Shown here: positions 39,747 through 46,683 of the stretch, one piece after another | Layout of the letters: the number at the start of each line of letters is the position of its first letter | Numbering within the stretch: the stretch's first letter is position 1 | Assembly: GCF_009911595.1 (NCBI RefSeq) | Contig: NZ_QWKG01000006.1 | Location: 50,763-114,762, forward strand | Direction of reading: 5' to 3' | Length of the DNA stretch: 64,000 nucleotides | Origin: Colidextribacter sp. OB.20 | GTDB lineage: Bacteria > Bacillota > Clostridia > Oscillospirales > Oscillospiraceae | Program-made: the position numbers and the translations under genes | The notes under the pieces: model-generated | The model's database searches: none | Told to the model about the DNA's origin: nothing | The model's input: the letters and a program-made list of their open reading frames with translations, nothing else

Positions 39747-39775
39747 AGAATAGCACATTTCTGCTTTCTGTTCAA
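39747..39775 (-). promoter_or_regulatory. Promoter of the small-toxin mRNA
   Basis: Minus strand TTGAAC, 17-base spacer, TATTCT. Confidence 0.72.
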
Positions 39776-39794
39776 GTATATTCACTCATCAAGA

Positions 39795-39888
39795 ACAGCA
39801 AACTCCCGTCGCCCCCCGCAGGGCCAAGGGGCCTTTTCTCTGCGGCGGGACGAAAAAGCGGCGGGACGGTCCCCCGGCCCACCGCTGT
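39795..39888. repeat. Repeat-derived intergenic DNA (family C-like)
   Basis: Contains AAACTCCCGTCGCCCCCCGC, GGCCAAGGGGCC and GCGGCGGGACG pieces resembling 7850-7890 and 18000-18045. Confidence 0.5.
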
Positions 39889-39892
39889 CAAT

Positions 39893-40294
39893 CTATTCTG
39901 CCCAGTTCTCAAGTACCAGGTCAGGCACCCGCTCAAATTCTTTTCCATTGTTTGTTACCAGAATCATCCCCTCCGATCTGGCGTGTCCGGCAATCAGCAT
40001 ATCCAGCGGTCCGATTGGCGTCCCCTGACTCTGCAAATAAGCTCTGATCTCCCCATACTCCGATGCCGCCGCCAGTCCAAAGGGCAGAATATTCATGGGA
40101 GCCAAAAAGCGAAGCAGTGCCTGCTCATTTCTCACGGGGTCTGAGCTGTGCTTCATACCGTATTCCAGCTCAGCCAGCGTAATCGAAGAGATGCACAATC
40201 CGCTGTAAAGCTCTTTCTGAAACCGCCGCAGCACATTTTCCGGTCTCTTCTTCATCACATAAATGCAGATATTTGTGTCCAGCATATAAGTCAC
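39893..40294 (-). CDS. vapC: VapC-type PIN-domain toxin
   Basis: A 133-residue PIN-domain ribonuclease. Acidic catalytic residues are seen in MLDTNICIYVMK (first Asp), TLAELEYG (Glu), PIGPLDMLIAGHA (Asp) and LVTNNGKEF (the usual final acidic residue is Asn here, as in many VapC proteins). The GTG start at 40294 overlaps the vapB stop (GTGA), so toxin translation follows antitoxin translation. VapC toxins cleave initiator tRNA or rRNA. Confidence 0.92.
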   Translation of the reverse strand: MTYMLDTNICIYVMKKRPENVLRRFQKELYSGLCISSITLAELEYGMKHSSDPVRNEQALLRFLAPMNILPFGLAAASEYGEIRAYLQSQGTPIGPLDMLIAGHARSEGMILVTNNGKEFERVPDLVLENWAE

Positions 40295-40521
40295 AGCGGT
40301 TCTCTCTCCTTCTGTGCCCCCTGATTGCGTCCATTTTCAAAGATATCGCCGGTGAATCCATCCAGCCCCTCCAAAAAAGTCTTCCACAGGGATTCCTTGG
40401 GGACCAGGAGAATCGCGTCCCCCAACTGCTGAACCACAACCTCGTCTACACTAAAACGATACTTTTTAGGCAGGCGCACCGCCTGACTTCTTCCATTCTC
40501 AAAAATCTTTGCTGTCTCCAT
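40291..40521 (-). CDS. vapB: VapB-type antitoxin
   Basis: A 76-residue protein with an N-terminal AbrB/SpoVT-like swapped-hairpin DNA-binding domain (AKIFENGRSQAVRLPKKYRF, then EVVVQQLGDAILLVPK). A C-terminal toxin-binding tail follows. It neutralises VapC and should repress the operon by binding the dyad in its promoter. The ATG at 40521 follows AAGGAGG. Confidence 0.92.
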   Translation of the reverse strand: METAKIFENGRSQAVRLPKKYRFSVDEVVVQQLGDAILLVPKESLWKTFLEGLDGFTGDIFENGRNQGAQKEREPL

Positions 40522-40536
40522 ATCAGCCACCTCCTT

Positions 40537-40551
40537 GTATATAGTATATAC
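40537..40551 (-). promoter_or_regulatory. VapBC operator
   Basis: GTATATAGTATATAC is a perfect 7-1-7 inverted repeat overlapping the -10 region. Confidence 0.7.
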
Positions 40552-40572
40552 CACGATATATATTATAGTCAA
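40543..40572 (-). promoter_or_regulatory. vapBC promoter
   Basis: Minus strand TTGACT, 18-base spacer, TATACT. Confidence 0.65.
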
Positions 40573-40621
40573 GGCTTTTGTGATAAAACAGCGGGCCGGT
40601 CACCCGGCCCGCATTGCCTCT

Positions 40622-41293
40622 TTACTTGTTCTCACAGTCCTTGTCCACGGTCACATACATGCCGGTGGTCACTTCCACATCTGCAACATCCACAGAACTG
40701 TCCTTGAAAATGTCGGCGTTGAAAAATACGCCGCCGTTCATATTGGTGTCCACGTCCTCGCTGGTGACGGTATCGCTGCCAAACCAGTGATAGCTGCCGT
40801 CCGCTTTCACGATGCCCACTTCCTTCACCAGGGTCCACTTTTCAATGGTGCCGTCCACAGTGATGGTAATTCTGGTATCCTCGGTAAAGTCCTCAAAGAC
40901 ATAGTGCTGGTCCTGGGCCAGGGCGTCGGTGATGTCGGCCGCGTCCTCGCCGTTGACCACCAGAATGGCCCTGCCGTCCCGATTCTCCACCTTGGCATCG
41001 GGGGACGCCACCATGGAGAATGTCTCGCCGTCCTCGGTGGTCACATCGGAGCGGTAGCGGTCCACCCGGACAATCGAGCCGATATCTAAAATGAAGGACT
41101 CAAATCCCTCCGGATCAGCGGCGGCCACGCTGACCACCATCATGGCGACGGCGGCGGCGGTGATGAGGGCGGTGCGCAGGGGGCGGATGCGTCTCTTATT
41201 GGTTTTCTCAGTCATAGCGATAATCTCCTCAATTTTATCCTCGGGAGCAGTGAGCTCCCGGCAGGCTTCACGGTACAATTTCGGGTCGAACAT
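40622..41293 (-). CDS. Anti-sigma factor-like membrane protein
   Basis: A 223-residue protein. A cytoplasmic N-terminus of about 38 residues, rich in charged residues, is followed by one membrane segment (about 40-60, LITAAAVAMMVVSVAAA) and a roughly 160-residue extracytoplasmic domain of beta-strand character. Its start lies inside the 3' end of an ECF sigma gene (26-base overlap). This is the standard layout of a membrane anti-sigma factor restraining that sigma. The extracytoplasmic domain is probably the sensor; the signal is unknown. Confidence 0.78.
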   Translation of the reverse strand: MFDPKLYREACRELTAPEDKIEEIIAMTEKTNKRRIRPLRTALITAAAVAMMVVSVAAADPEGFESFILDIGSIVRVDRYRSDVTTEDGETFSMVASPDAKVENRDGRAILVVNGEDAADITDALAQDQHYVFEDFTEDTRITITVDGTIEKWTLVKEVGIVKADGSYHWFGSDTVTSEDVDTNMNGGVFFNADIFKDSSVDVADVEVTTGMYVTVDKDCENK

Positions 41294-41777
41294 AGACAGA
41301 TTCCTCCTTTTTCTCGGTAAGCTCCTTCCGCAGCCGCTCTCTTGCCCGGAGCAGCCAGGTCTGTACGGTAGACACGTTGGCCCGCATGGCGGCGGCCGTC
41401 TCGGCCACGGACAGCCCCTCGTAGTAGTAGAGATAGACGGCCAGCCGGTACTTGGGCTCCAGAGCCATCACCGCCTCCAGCATCTCGGCCCTGGCCGGGT
41501 CCTCCGGGGCGGCGGTGTCGTGCCGCTCCTCCAGGGGGACGGAGCTCCTCCGCCACAGAGACCGCAGCACCCTCCGGCTCTCGTTCACCGCCACCCGCAG
41601 CAGCCAGTGCTTCATGTGCTCCTCGGACTCAAACTCTTTTTTGCACTCGTACAGCTTCAAAAGCACGGTCTGCATCACGTCCTCGGCGTCGTGGGGGTTG
41701 TTCAGGGCGTGGAGGGCGACGCGGTAGACAGTGTCGCCGTGGGTCCGGGCCGCCTGGGCAAATGCCTCGTCTGTCAA
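41268..41777 (-). CDS. ECF-type RNA polymerase sigma factor
   Basis: A 169-residue sigma factor. Region 2 (about 10-75, with NNPHDAEDVMQTVLLKLYECKKEF and HMKHWLLRVAVNESRR) and region 4 (about 105-155, with YKYRL-like LEPKYRLAVYLYYYEGLSVAETAAAM) are complete. The TTG start at 41777 is supported by AGGAGGTGAGCGGCC. It is co-transcribed with an anti-sigma factor and probably responds to an envelope signal. The genes across the divergent gap encode spore coat-like proteins, but no regulatory link is shown. Confidence 0.9.
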   Translation of the reverse strand: MTDEAFAQAARTHGDTVYRVALHALNNPHDAEDVMQTVLLKLYECKKEFESEEHMKHWLLRVAVNESRRVLRSLWRRSSVPLEERHDTAAPEDPARAEMLEAVMALEPKYRLAVYLYYYEGLSVAETAAAMRANVSTVQTWLLRARERLRKELTEKKEESVYVRPEIVP

Positions 41778-41948
41778 GGCCGCTCACCTCCTTGGAAATC
41801 TGTTTTGAAAGGCCTTTCATCAAGTAATATCCATGACAGGGGGGTAAAATCTCAGAGGAAGAGAAATTTTTCTCATAAATTTTGGGGGCGGGGACAGACT
41901 ATCCACCAACGGCGGGCCCTGCCCGCTTTCAAAAAGGAGGTAATCGTC

Positions 41949-42134
41949 ATGCCCAATCTGACCACCAAGGAGCTGTCCGCTCTGTCCGACCAGCTGGACT
42001 TTGAGAAGGTGCTCCACTGCAAGTACCTGTCCGCCGCCCAGGAGAGCCAGGACCCGGAACTGAAAAACAAGTTCCAGTCCTGCGCCAGCCTGCATTTGCA
42101 GAATTACAACACCCTGCTGAATCATCTGCGCTGA
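41949..42134 (+). CDS. Spore coat protein, CotF-like (short, 61 residues)
   Basis: A small helical protein beginning MPNLTTKELSALSDQLDFEK, with CKYLSAAQESQDPELKNKF. This pattern belongs to the short CotF-type coat proteins of Clostridia (a helical hairpin of a ferritin-like bundle). AAAAAGGAGG precedes the ATG. The next gene encodes a complementary helical partner. A sporulation promoter is expected in 41820-41948; CATAAATTT near 41874 could be a SigK-like -10 without a clear -35. Confidence 0.75.
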   Translation: MPNLTTKELSALSDQLDFEKVLHCKYLSAAQESQDPELKNKFQSCASLHLQNYNTLLNHLR

Positions 42135-42151
42135 AAAAAGGAGGAGCCGCT

Positions 42152-42412
42152 ATGAACGATCAGGAGAGAATGACCGACTTTATTTGCAGTGAGAAGAAGA
42201 TGTCCGCCAACTACGACACCTTCGCCTCGGAGTGCGTCAGCCTGCCCCTGCGGGATGACTTTCTGAAAATCTTCAACCAGAGCCACCAGATTCAGACCGA
42301 CCTTTTCAAGATGTCCCAGTCCAAGGGCTGGTATCAGGTGGAGCAGGCCCCTCAGAGCAAGGTGAGCCAGGCCTACACCAGATTCTCCAACCAGCAGCCC
42401 GCCGCCCAGTGA
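42152..42412 (+). CDS. Spore coat protein, CotF-like (86 residues)
   Basis: A helical protein with MTDFICSEKKMSANYDTFAS and FNQSHQIQTDLFKMSQSKGW, then YQVEQAPQSKVSQA. This is the second-half pattern of CotF-family coat proteins, with the typical aromatic KGWY motif. It lies 17 bases after the 61-residue coat gene, and the pair probably assembles as one four-helix unit on the spore surface. It is followed by a strong terminator. Confidence 0.78.
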   Translation: MNDQERMTDFICSEKKMSANYDTFASECVSLPLRDDFLKIFNQSHQIQTDLFKMSQSKGWYQVEQAPQSKVSQAYTRFSNQQPAAQ

Positions 42413-42414
42413 AG

Positions 42415-42450
42415 AAAAGCCGCCGCGATTTGCTCGCGGCGGCTTTTCTT
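42415..42450 (+). terminator. Terminator of the coat gene pair
   Basis: AAAAGCCGCCGCG / CGCGGCGGCTTTT stem followed by CTT. Confidence 0.92.
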
Positions 42451-42528
42451 GCAGGGGCGGACATTGTCCGCCCGAACAATTACGAAACGCACTTTGTAAG
42501 AACGGGCGGATAATATCCGCCCCTACAT
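42451..42528. repeat. Paired family B palindromes
   Basis: GCAGGGGCGGACATTGTCCG at the left and GGCGGATAATATCCGCCCC at the right flank a 30-base spacer, making a larger inverted repeat. Confidence 0.85.
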
Positions 42529-42533
42529 CCCGG

Positions 42534-43319
42534 TCACGACAGCAGAATCCGGTCGTTGTCCAGGTCCTTACCCGCGCCGGCCCTGAATTTTTTCAGCAGA
42601 TCCACCACGGTGAGGCCCTCCCGCTCCCTGCCGCTGATGTCCAGCACGATATTGCCGCCGTCCATCATCAGGGTGCGGTTGCCCAGCTCCAGGGCCTGGT
42701 TCATGTTGTGGGTCACCATCATGGTGGTGATTTTGTGCTCAGAGACGATGTCCCGGGTGAGCTTGAGCACCTTCTCCGCCGTGCCCGGGTCCAGGGCGGC
42801 GGTGTGCTCGTCCAGCAGCAGCAGCCTGGGCGGGTTCATGGTGGACATGAGCAGGGTGAGCGCCTGGCGCTGTCCGCCGGACAGCAGGCCCACCGGCTGC
42901 TTCATCCGGTCCTCCAGCCCCATATCAAGGAGGGCCAGCCGGTCCCGGAAGCGCTTCTTCTCCCCCGCCGTCACGTGGGACAGCCAGCCACCGCTCCCCG
43001 CGGCCAGGGCCAGGTTCTCCTCGATGGTCATGCCGGGGGCGCTGCCCCGCATGGGGTCCTGAAAGAGCCGGCCGATGCGCTTGGCCCGCCGGAAGGCCGG
43101 CATAAAGGTGATGTCCTGGCCGTTGAGGACGATGGAGCCCGCGTCGGTGAGAAAGTCCCCGCAGACGGCGTTGAACAGGGTGGATTTGCCCGCCCCGTTG
43201 GAGCCGATGATGGTGACAAAGTCGCCGGCGTTCAGGTGGAGGGACAGGTCCGAGATGGCCCGCTTCTCGTTCACGGTGCCCGGGTTGAAGGTCTTGGAGA
43301 TGTGGGAGATGTTCAGCAT
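42534..43319 (-). CDS. trpZ: ABC transporter ATP-binding protein (TrpXYZ-type)
   Basis: A 261-residue ATPase of the COG1101 group. Walker A is GSNGAGKST, the signature LLSGGQRQALTLLM, Walker B RLLLLDEHTAALD and the switch VTHNMNQ. It is the last gene of a binding protein-permease-ATPase operon controlled by a tryptophan-specific T-box, so it most likely powers tryptophan import. The start lies two bases before the permease stop, with AAGGGGGGAG upstream. Confidence 0.88.
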   Translation of the reverse strand: MLNISHISKTFNPGTVNEKRAISDLSLHLNAGDFVTIIGSNGAGKSTLFNAVCGDFLTDAGSIVLNGQDITFMPAFRRAKRIGRLFQDPMRGSAPGMTIEENLALAAGSGGWLSHVTAGEKKRFRDRLALLDMGLEDRMKQPVGLLSGGQRQALTLLMSTMNPPRLLLLDEHTAALDPGTAEKVLKLTRDIVSEHKITTMMVTHNMNQALELGNRTLMMDGGNIVLDISGREREGLTVVDLLKKFRAGAGKDLDNDRILLS

Positions 43320-43320
43320 G

Positions 43321-44262
43321 TCAGTTCTCCCCCCTTCTGGCGGCGGTCTGCCGGTAGGACAGCCGGCGGCGGATCGTGGGCCATTGCTGCTTCAGATAGG
43401 GCGCCGCGATAGCCAGAGCCACAATCACCGACGACACCAGCTTGAGCATGAAGGCGGGCATATCCAGCCGCAGGGCCACGGCGTAGACGAAGCGGAAAAT
43501 GAACGCCCCCAGCACCATGCCCGCCGCCCGGGTGAAGATGCCCCCCCGGCCCAGGAGGGTGGCGCCGATGAGCAGAGAGGCCAGGGCGATGGTGACCATG
43601 CCGGTGCCGATGTTAATCTCGGCCTGCTTCTGGGACTGGGCCATCAGGCAGCCGGACAGGCCGGTAAAGGCGTTGGCCACGCACAGGCCTACAATAGTGG
43701 TGAACGCCGGATTGATGGAGGAGGAGCGGACCATGTCCGGGTTGTTGCCGGTGGCCCGGATTGCCAGCCCCAGCCGGGTGTTGAGAAAGACGGTCAGGAA
43801 GAGGACCGTCAGCGCCGCCGCGACGGCGGCTATCACGGTATTCTGCTGGCCGGCCAGGGGAGTCCCGGCCAGCAGGTCCTTCGCCATGGTGAATATGGTG
43901 TCCTTCTTGTTCAGGTTGATGTTGGGGGCCCCCGCCATCACCATAATATTGATCGAGTACAGCCCGGTGTTGACAATAATGCCCGCCAGCAGGCTGTCGA
44001 TGCCCATTTTCGTCTGAAGAATCGCGGTGACAAAGCCGGAGGCCATCCCCGCCAGCATGGCGGCGGGAATAGACAGCAGGGGATGGCCGGAGGCGGCCAC
44101 CACGGCCCCCACGGCGGCCCCCAGGGTGAAGCAGCCGTCGGTGGACAGGTCGCAGACGTTGAGCATGGAGTAGCTCAAAAACAGGGCCAACACGGTGAGG
44201 GAGCAGATCAGCCCCAGCTCCAGGGCGGTCTGGCTCACAGCCAGCAGGGCGGATGGGTTCAT
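43321..44262 (-). CDS. trpY: ABC transporter permease (TrpXYZ-type)
   Basis: A 313-residue protein with about eight to ten membrane segments of the branched-chain amino-acid permease-like family (COG4120). MLNVCDLSTDGCFTLGAAVGAVV and MVTIALASLLIGATLLGRGG are recognisable. It follows the binding-protein gene across a family D repeat of about 180 bases. It forms the channel of the predicted tryptophan importer. Confidence 0.88.
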   Translation of the reverse strand: MNPSALLAVSQTALELGLICSLTVLALFLSYSMLNVCDLSTDGCFTLGAAVGAVVAASGHPLLSIPAAMLAGMASGFVTAILQTKMGIDSLLAGIIVNTGLYSINIMVMAGAPNINLNKKDTIFTMAKDLLAGTPLAGQQNTVIAAVAAALTVLFLTVFLNTRLGLAIRATGNNPDMVRSSSINPAFTTIVGLCVANAFTGLSGCLMAQSQKQAEINIGTGMVTIALASLLIGATLLGRGGIFTRAAGMVLGAFIFRFVYAVALRLDMPAFMLKLVSSVIVALAIAAPYLKQQWPTIRRRLSYRQTAARRGEN

Positions 44263-44274
44263 GGCGGTTCCTCC

Positions 44275-44440
44275 TTTTTCATTCTCTTCTTTTTCTCGTG
44301 AGAAAAAGAAGCAAAAAGAGCGTTGGGAAAAATTTCATTTTTCCTCTTGGCTGCACAGGGCTTCTGCCTGCTCCATATCTCAGGAGCAGGCAGGCAAAGT
44401 TCTTTTTCGGTTCCTTTTTCTTTCAAGAAAAAGGAACACG
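44275..44440. repeat. Two family D hairpin repeats inside the trpXYZ operon
   Basis: TTCTTTTTCTCGTGAGAAAAAGAA at 44287-44310 is self-complementary and followed by CAAAAAGAGCGTTGGGAAAA. A second arm pair, GTTCCTTTTTC / GAAAAAGGAAC, lies at 44410-44436. The second could act as an internal attenuating terminator. Confidence 0.7.
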
Positions 44441-44445
44441 CGCCC

Positions 44446-45594
44446 TCACCCCTGCAAATCCCCGAACTCCTCCGCGGTGGTAATGGGCTGGACCTTGGTA
44501 CACAGGGGGGCAAAAATCCTGGCAATCTCGTCGTAGTCCAGGCCCAGGGCCTCGCAGGTCTCGGTGTTGACGGTGGCGGTGCCGTTGTCGAAGGTCTTGA
44601 CGGCCAGGGCGCCGGGCTCCTTGCCGTCAATGAGAATCTCGGCGATCATGTCGGCGGTCTCCCGGCCCAGGTTGGCATAGTCCACGCCGTAGCCCAGGAA
44701 AGCGCCATTGAGGGCGAAGGAGTCGGCCCCGGTGTAGTGGGGGATGCCCGCGTCCACAAAAATCTCATAGATGGACAGATAGTGCTCCATGATGGTGTTG
44801 TCGGTGGGGGTAAAGACGGCGTCCACCCCGTCGGCCGCCAGGGCCTGGGCGGCCTGCTTGACCTCGGCGGCGTTGGTGCCGGTGCGCTCCACATACTCGA
44901 TGCCCTTGGCATCCAAATACTCCTTGGCGTGGGCGATGGGGGTGGCGGAGGAGTCCTGTCCCACGTTATACAGCAGGCCGATCTTTTTCGTATCCGGGTT
45001 GACGGCGAAGATCAGATTCATGACGGAGTTGGTATCCAGATAGTCGGAGGTGCCGGTGATGTTGCCGCCGGGGGCGTCCAGGGAGGCCACCAGCTCGGCG
45101 CTCACCGGGTCGGAGACGGCGGAGAATACCACGGGGATATCGCTGTCCTCGGTGGCGGCCTGCATGGCCATGGCCACAGGGGTGGCGATGCCTACCATAA
45201 GGTCCACCTTGTCGGCCTGGAAGTTGGCGATGATCTGGTTCATCACGGCGGCGTCGGCGTTGGGGTTGTCGTAGTCAACCTGAAAGGCCACGTTCTTCTC
45301 CTGTCCGATCTCGTCCAGGCGGGCCTGGATGTTCTCGTTGATCTGGTTCAGAGAGGCATCGTCCACATAGTTGCAGATGCCGACATGGTAAATAGTGTCG
45401 GACCCGGGGTCTCCCAGCAGGCCGTCAGCGGGGAGACCGCTTCCGCTCTGGGCCGCGCTGCCGGAGCCGGAATTGCCGATGGAGGGCTTTTGCGTGGTGG
45501 TAGTGCCGTTCCCGCCGCAGGCGGCCAGGGAGAGGGTCATTGCCAGAGACAGGGCCAGGGTCAGAATACGGTTCATTTTGTTAGTCTTTTTCAT
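44446..45594 (-). CDS. trpX: ABC transporter substrate-binding lipoprotein (TrpX-like)
   Basis: A 382-residue secreted lipoprotein of the ABC_sub_bind (COG2984) family. The lipobox is SLAACG (Cys near residue 24), followed by a Thr/Ser-rich linker and a periplasmic-binding fold. YHVGICNYVDDASLNQINENI and VFSAVSDPVSAELV are typical. The Trp T-box in its leader supports tryptophan as ligand. The ATG at 45594 follows GGAGGAACCCAAA. Gene symbols follow the predicted TrpXYZ system, not experiment here. Confidence 0.88.
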   Translation of the reverse strand: MKKTNKMNRILTLALSLAMTLSLAACGGNGTTTTQKPSIGNSGSGSAAQSGSGLPADGLLGDPGSDTIYHVGICNYVDDASLNQINENIQARLDEIGQEKNVAFQVDYDNPNADAAVMNQIIANFQADKVDLMVGIATPVAMAMQAATEDSDIPVVFSAVSDPVSAELVASLDAPGGNITGTSDYLDTNSVMNLIFAVNPDTKKIGLLYNVGQDSSATPIAHAKEYLDAKGIEYVERTGTNAAEVKQAAQALAADGVDAVFTPTDNTIMEHYLSIYEIFVDAGIPHYTGADSFALNGAFLGYGVDYANLGRETADMIAEILIDGKEPGALAVKTFDNGTATVNTETCEALGLDYDEIARIFAPLCTKVQPITTAEEFGDLQG

Positions 45595-45694
45595 TTTGGG
45601 TTCCTCCAATTCATTTTATTTAGGCGGCAGATGTGGGGCCTTGCCGTTGGCCCGGGCTTGTTGGAGTTTCAGCGCAAGGCCGTTTTTTTATTTG

Positions 45695-46006
45695 GAGCAA
45701 TAAAAAAACAGCCCCTCATCCCATTTTCTGGGACAAGAGCTGCACTCCTGCGATACCACCCAAATTGACGTTTTGGAAAACGTCCGCTCGCTTCACGCGC
45801 CATCACGCGTGCCCGGTGGATAACGGGTGGGTTCCCGTCGGCATCTACTTGGATCGCTCCGTTCAAGCCGCCCTCGAAAGTCCATTCGCCCGACCGCTCC
45901 CCGCCTTGATCCCACCACCCAAGGCTCTCTTCACGTTCCCCGCAGGGGACAGGTTTGCCGCGCCGGCTACTACTCTTTCTCACAGGTTTCTTGCTCTTCG
46001 GTTGTT
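45695..46006 (-). ncRNA. T-box leader with a UGG (Trp) specifier
   Basis: The minus-strand leader carries the T-box hallmarks in order: a GAGTAGTAG stem I base, AGAGAGCC and GGTGGTGGGA distal stem I motifs, a specifier region GAATGGAC (TGG codon, 45882-45884), and the T-box core TTGGGTGGTATCGCAG near 45750-45765. A strong terminator follows. Uncharged tRNA-Trp should bind both ends and prevent termination, switching on tryptophan uptake. The specifier is assigned by position relative to GAA, without folding software. Confidence 0.9.
45702..45742 (-). terminator. T-box regulated terminator
   Basis: On the minus strand CAGCTCTTGTCCCA pairs with TGGGATGAGGGGCTG (with G-U pairs), followed by seven T residues. 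The 105 bases between it and trpX hold another GGCCTTGC/GCAAGGCC inverted repeat. Confidence 0.88.
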
Positions 46007-46012
46007 GTGGTT

Positions 46013-46041
46013 ATTATAGCGGCTCCCCCTCCGGTTGTCAA
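46013..46041 (-). promoter_or_regulatory. Promoter of the T-box-trpXYZ operon
   Basis: Minus strand TTGACA, 17-base spacer, TATAAT; both perfect. Confidence 0.92.
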
Positions 46042-46155
46042 CCCCTAAATTTTACCTGGCTAAAGAAAATTTTGGGGTCTCACTTCGCCAAAATCTATTT
46101 GCAGTTTGCCTCTCTATCTGTTAAAATGAAGAAAAGCATCTGTGGGAGGTCCCTT

Positions 46156-46416
46156 ATGATCATCAAATACTCAAAAAAATCCTTAAAATTTTTGAGCAGG
46201 CTCGACGGCAGATCGGTGACCCGCATCCGCTCCGCAATCCAGGGCCTGACCCACACCCCTCCGGAGGGAGACGTGAAGCCCATGCAGGGCTATTCTGATG
46301 GCCGCAAGCGGCTGCGTGTCGGAGAATGGCGTGTACTCTTCCGATACAGCGCGCAGGACGAAATTGAAATTCTTTTTATTATAGAAATTGGAAATCGCGG
46401 GGATATCTATAAGTGA
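46156..46416 (+). CDS. RelE/ParE-type toxin
   Basis: An 86-residue protein of the RelE superfamily (KKSLKFLSRLDGRSVTRIRSAI, then KPMQGYSDGRKRLRVGEWRVLF and the IEIGNRGDIYK end). Basic residues and the terminal R/Y region fit ribosome-dependent mRNA interferases. GGGAGGTCCCTT precedes the ATG. The partner gene follows after 12 bases. This toxin-first order resembles higBA-type modules. Confidence 0.9.
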   Translation: MIIKYSKKSLKFLSRLDGRSVTRIRSAIQGLTHTPPEGDVKPMQGYSDGRKRLRVGEWRVLFRYSAQDEIEILFIIEIGNRGDIYK

Positions 46417-46428
46417 GGTGAACCTAAT

Positions 46429-46647
46429 ATGTCTGATCTTACATTGGAAGCGGCCCGCATGATGGACATTCTGCCGGAAAGTGACCAGCGCTTTGCCTAT
46501 GAGTTTATCAAAAAGCTGGTGCGCGCCTGGGACCCTGACTATACTAAAGTCACACCGGAGGAGGCGCGGGAAATTCAAGACGCCGAAGAGAGCGGTTTTA
46601 TTGACGACGCCGATATTGATTGGGACAACTTATCCAAATATGCGTAA
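46429..46647 (+). CDS. Antitoxin partner of the RelE-type toxin
   Basis: A 72-residue acidic protein (LTLEAARMMDILPESDQRFAYEFIKKL then EEAREIQDAEESGFIDDADIDW). Its helical N-terminus and disordered acidic C-terminus suit an antitoxin that wraps a RelE toxin. GAGGTGAACCTAAT precedes the ATG. No separate DNA-binding domain is obvious, so its autoregulation is unclear. Confidence 0.82.
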   Translation: MSDLTLEAARMMDILPESDQRFAYEFIKKLVRAWDPDYTKVTPEEAREIQDAEESGFIDDADIDWDNLSKYA

Positions 46648-46648
46648 C

Positions 46649-46680
46649 AAGGGGCCCGCCTCAGCGGGCCCCTTGCCGTT
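46649..46680 (+). terminator. Hairpin between convergent genes
   Basis: AAGGGGCCCGC / GCGGGCCCCTT stem with a 4-base loop. Confidence 0.8.
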
Positions 46681-46683
46681 TAA

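Noticed and set aside
45595..45700. A leader peptide between the T-box terminator and trpX
   Set aside because: No ATG/GTG with a ribosome site and no Trp-codon run was found; only an inverted repeat is visible.
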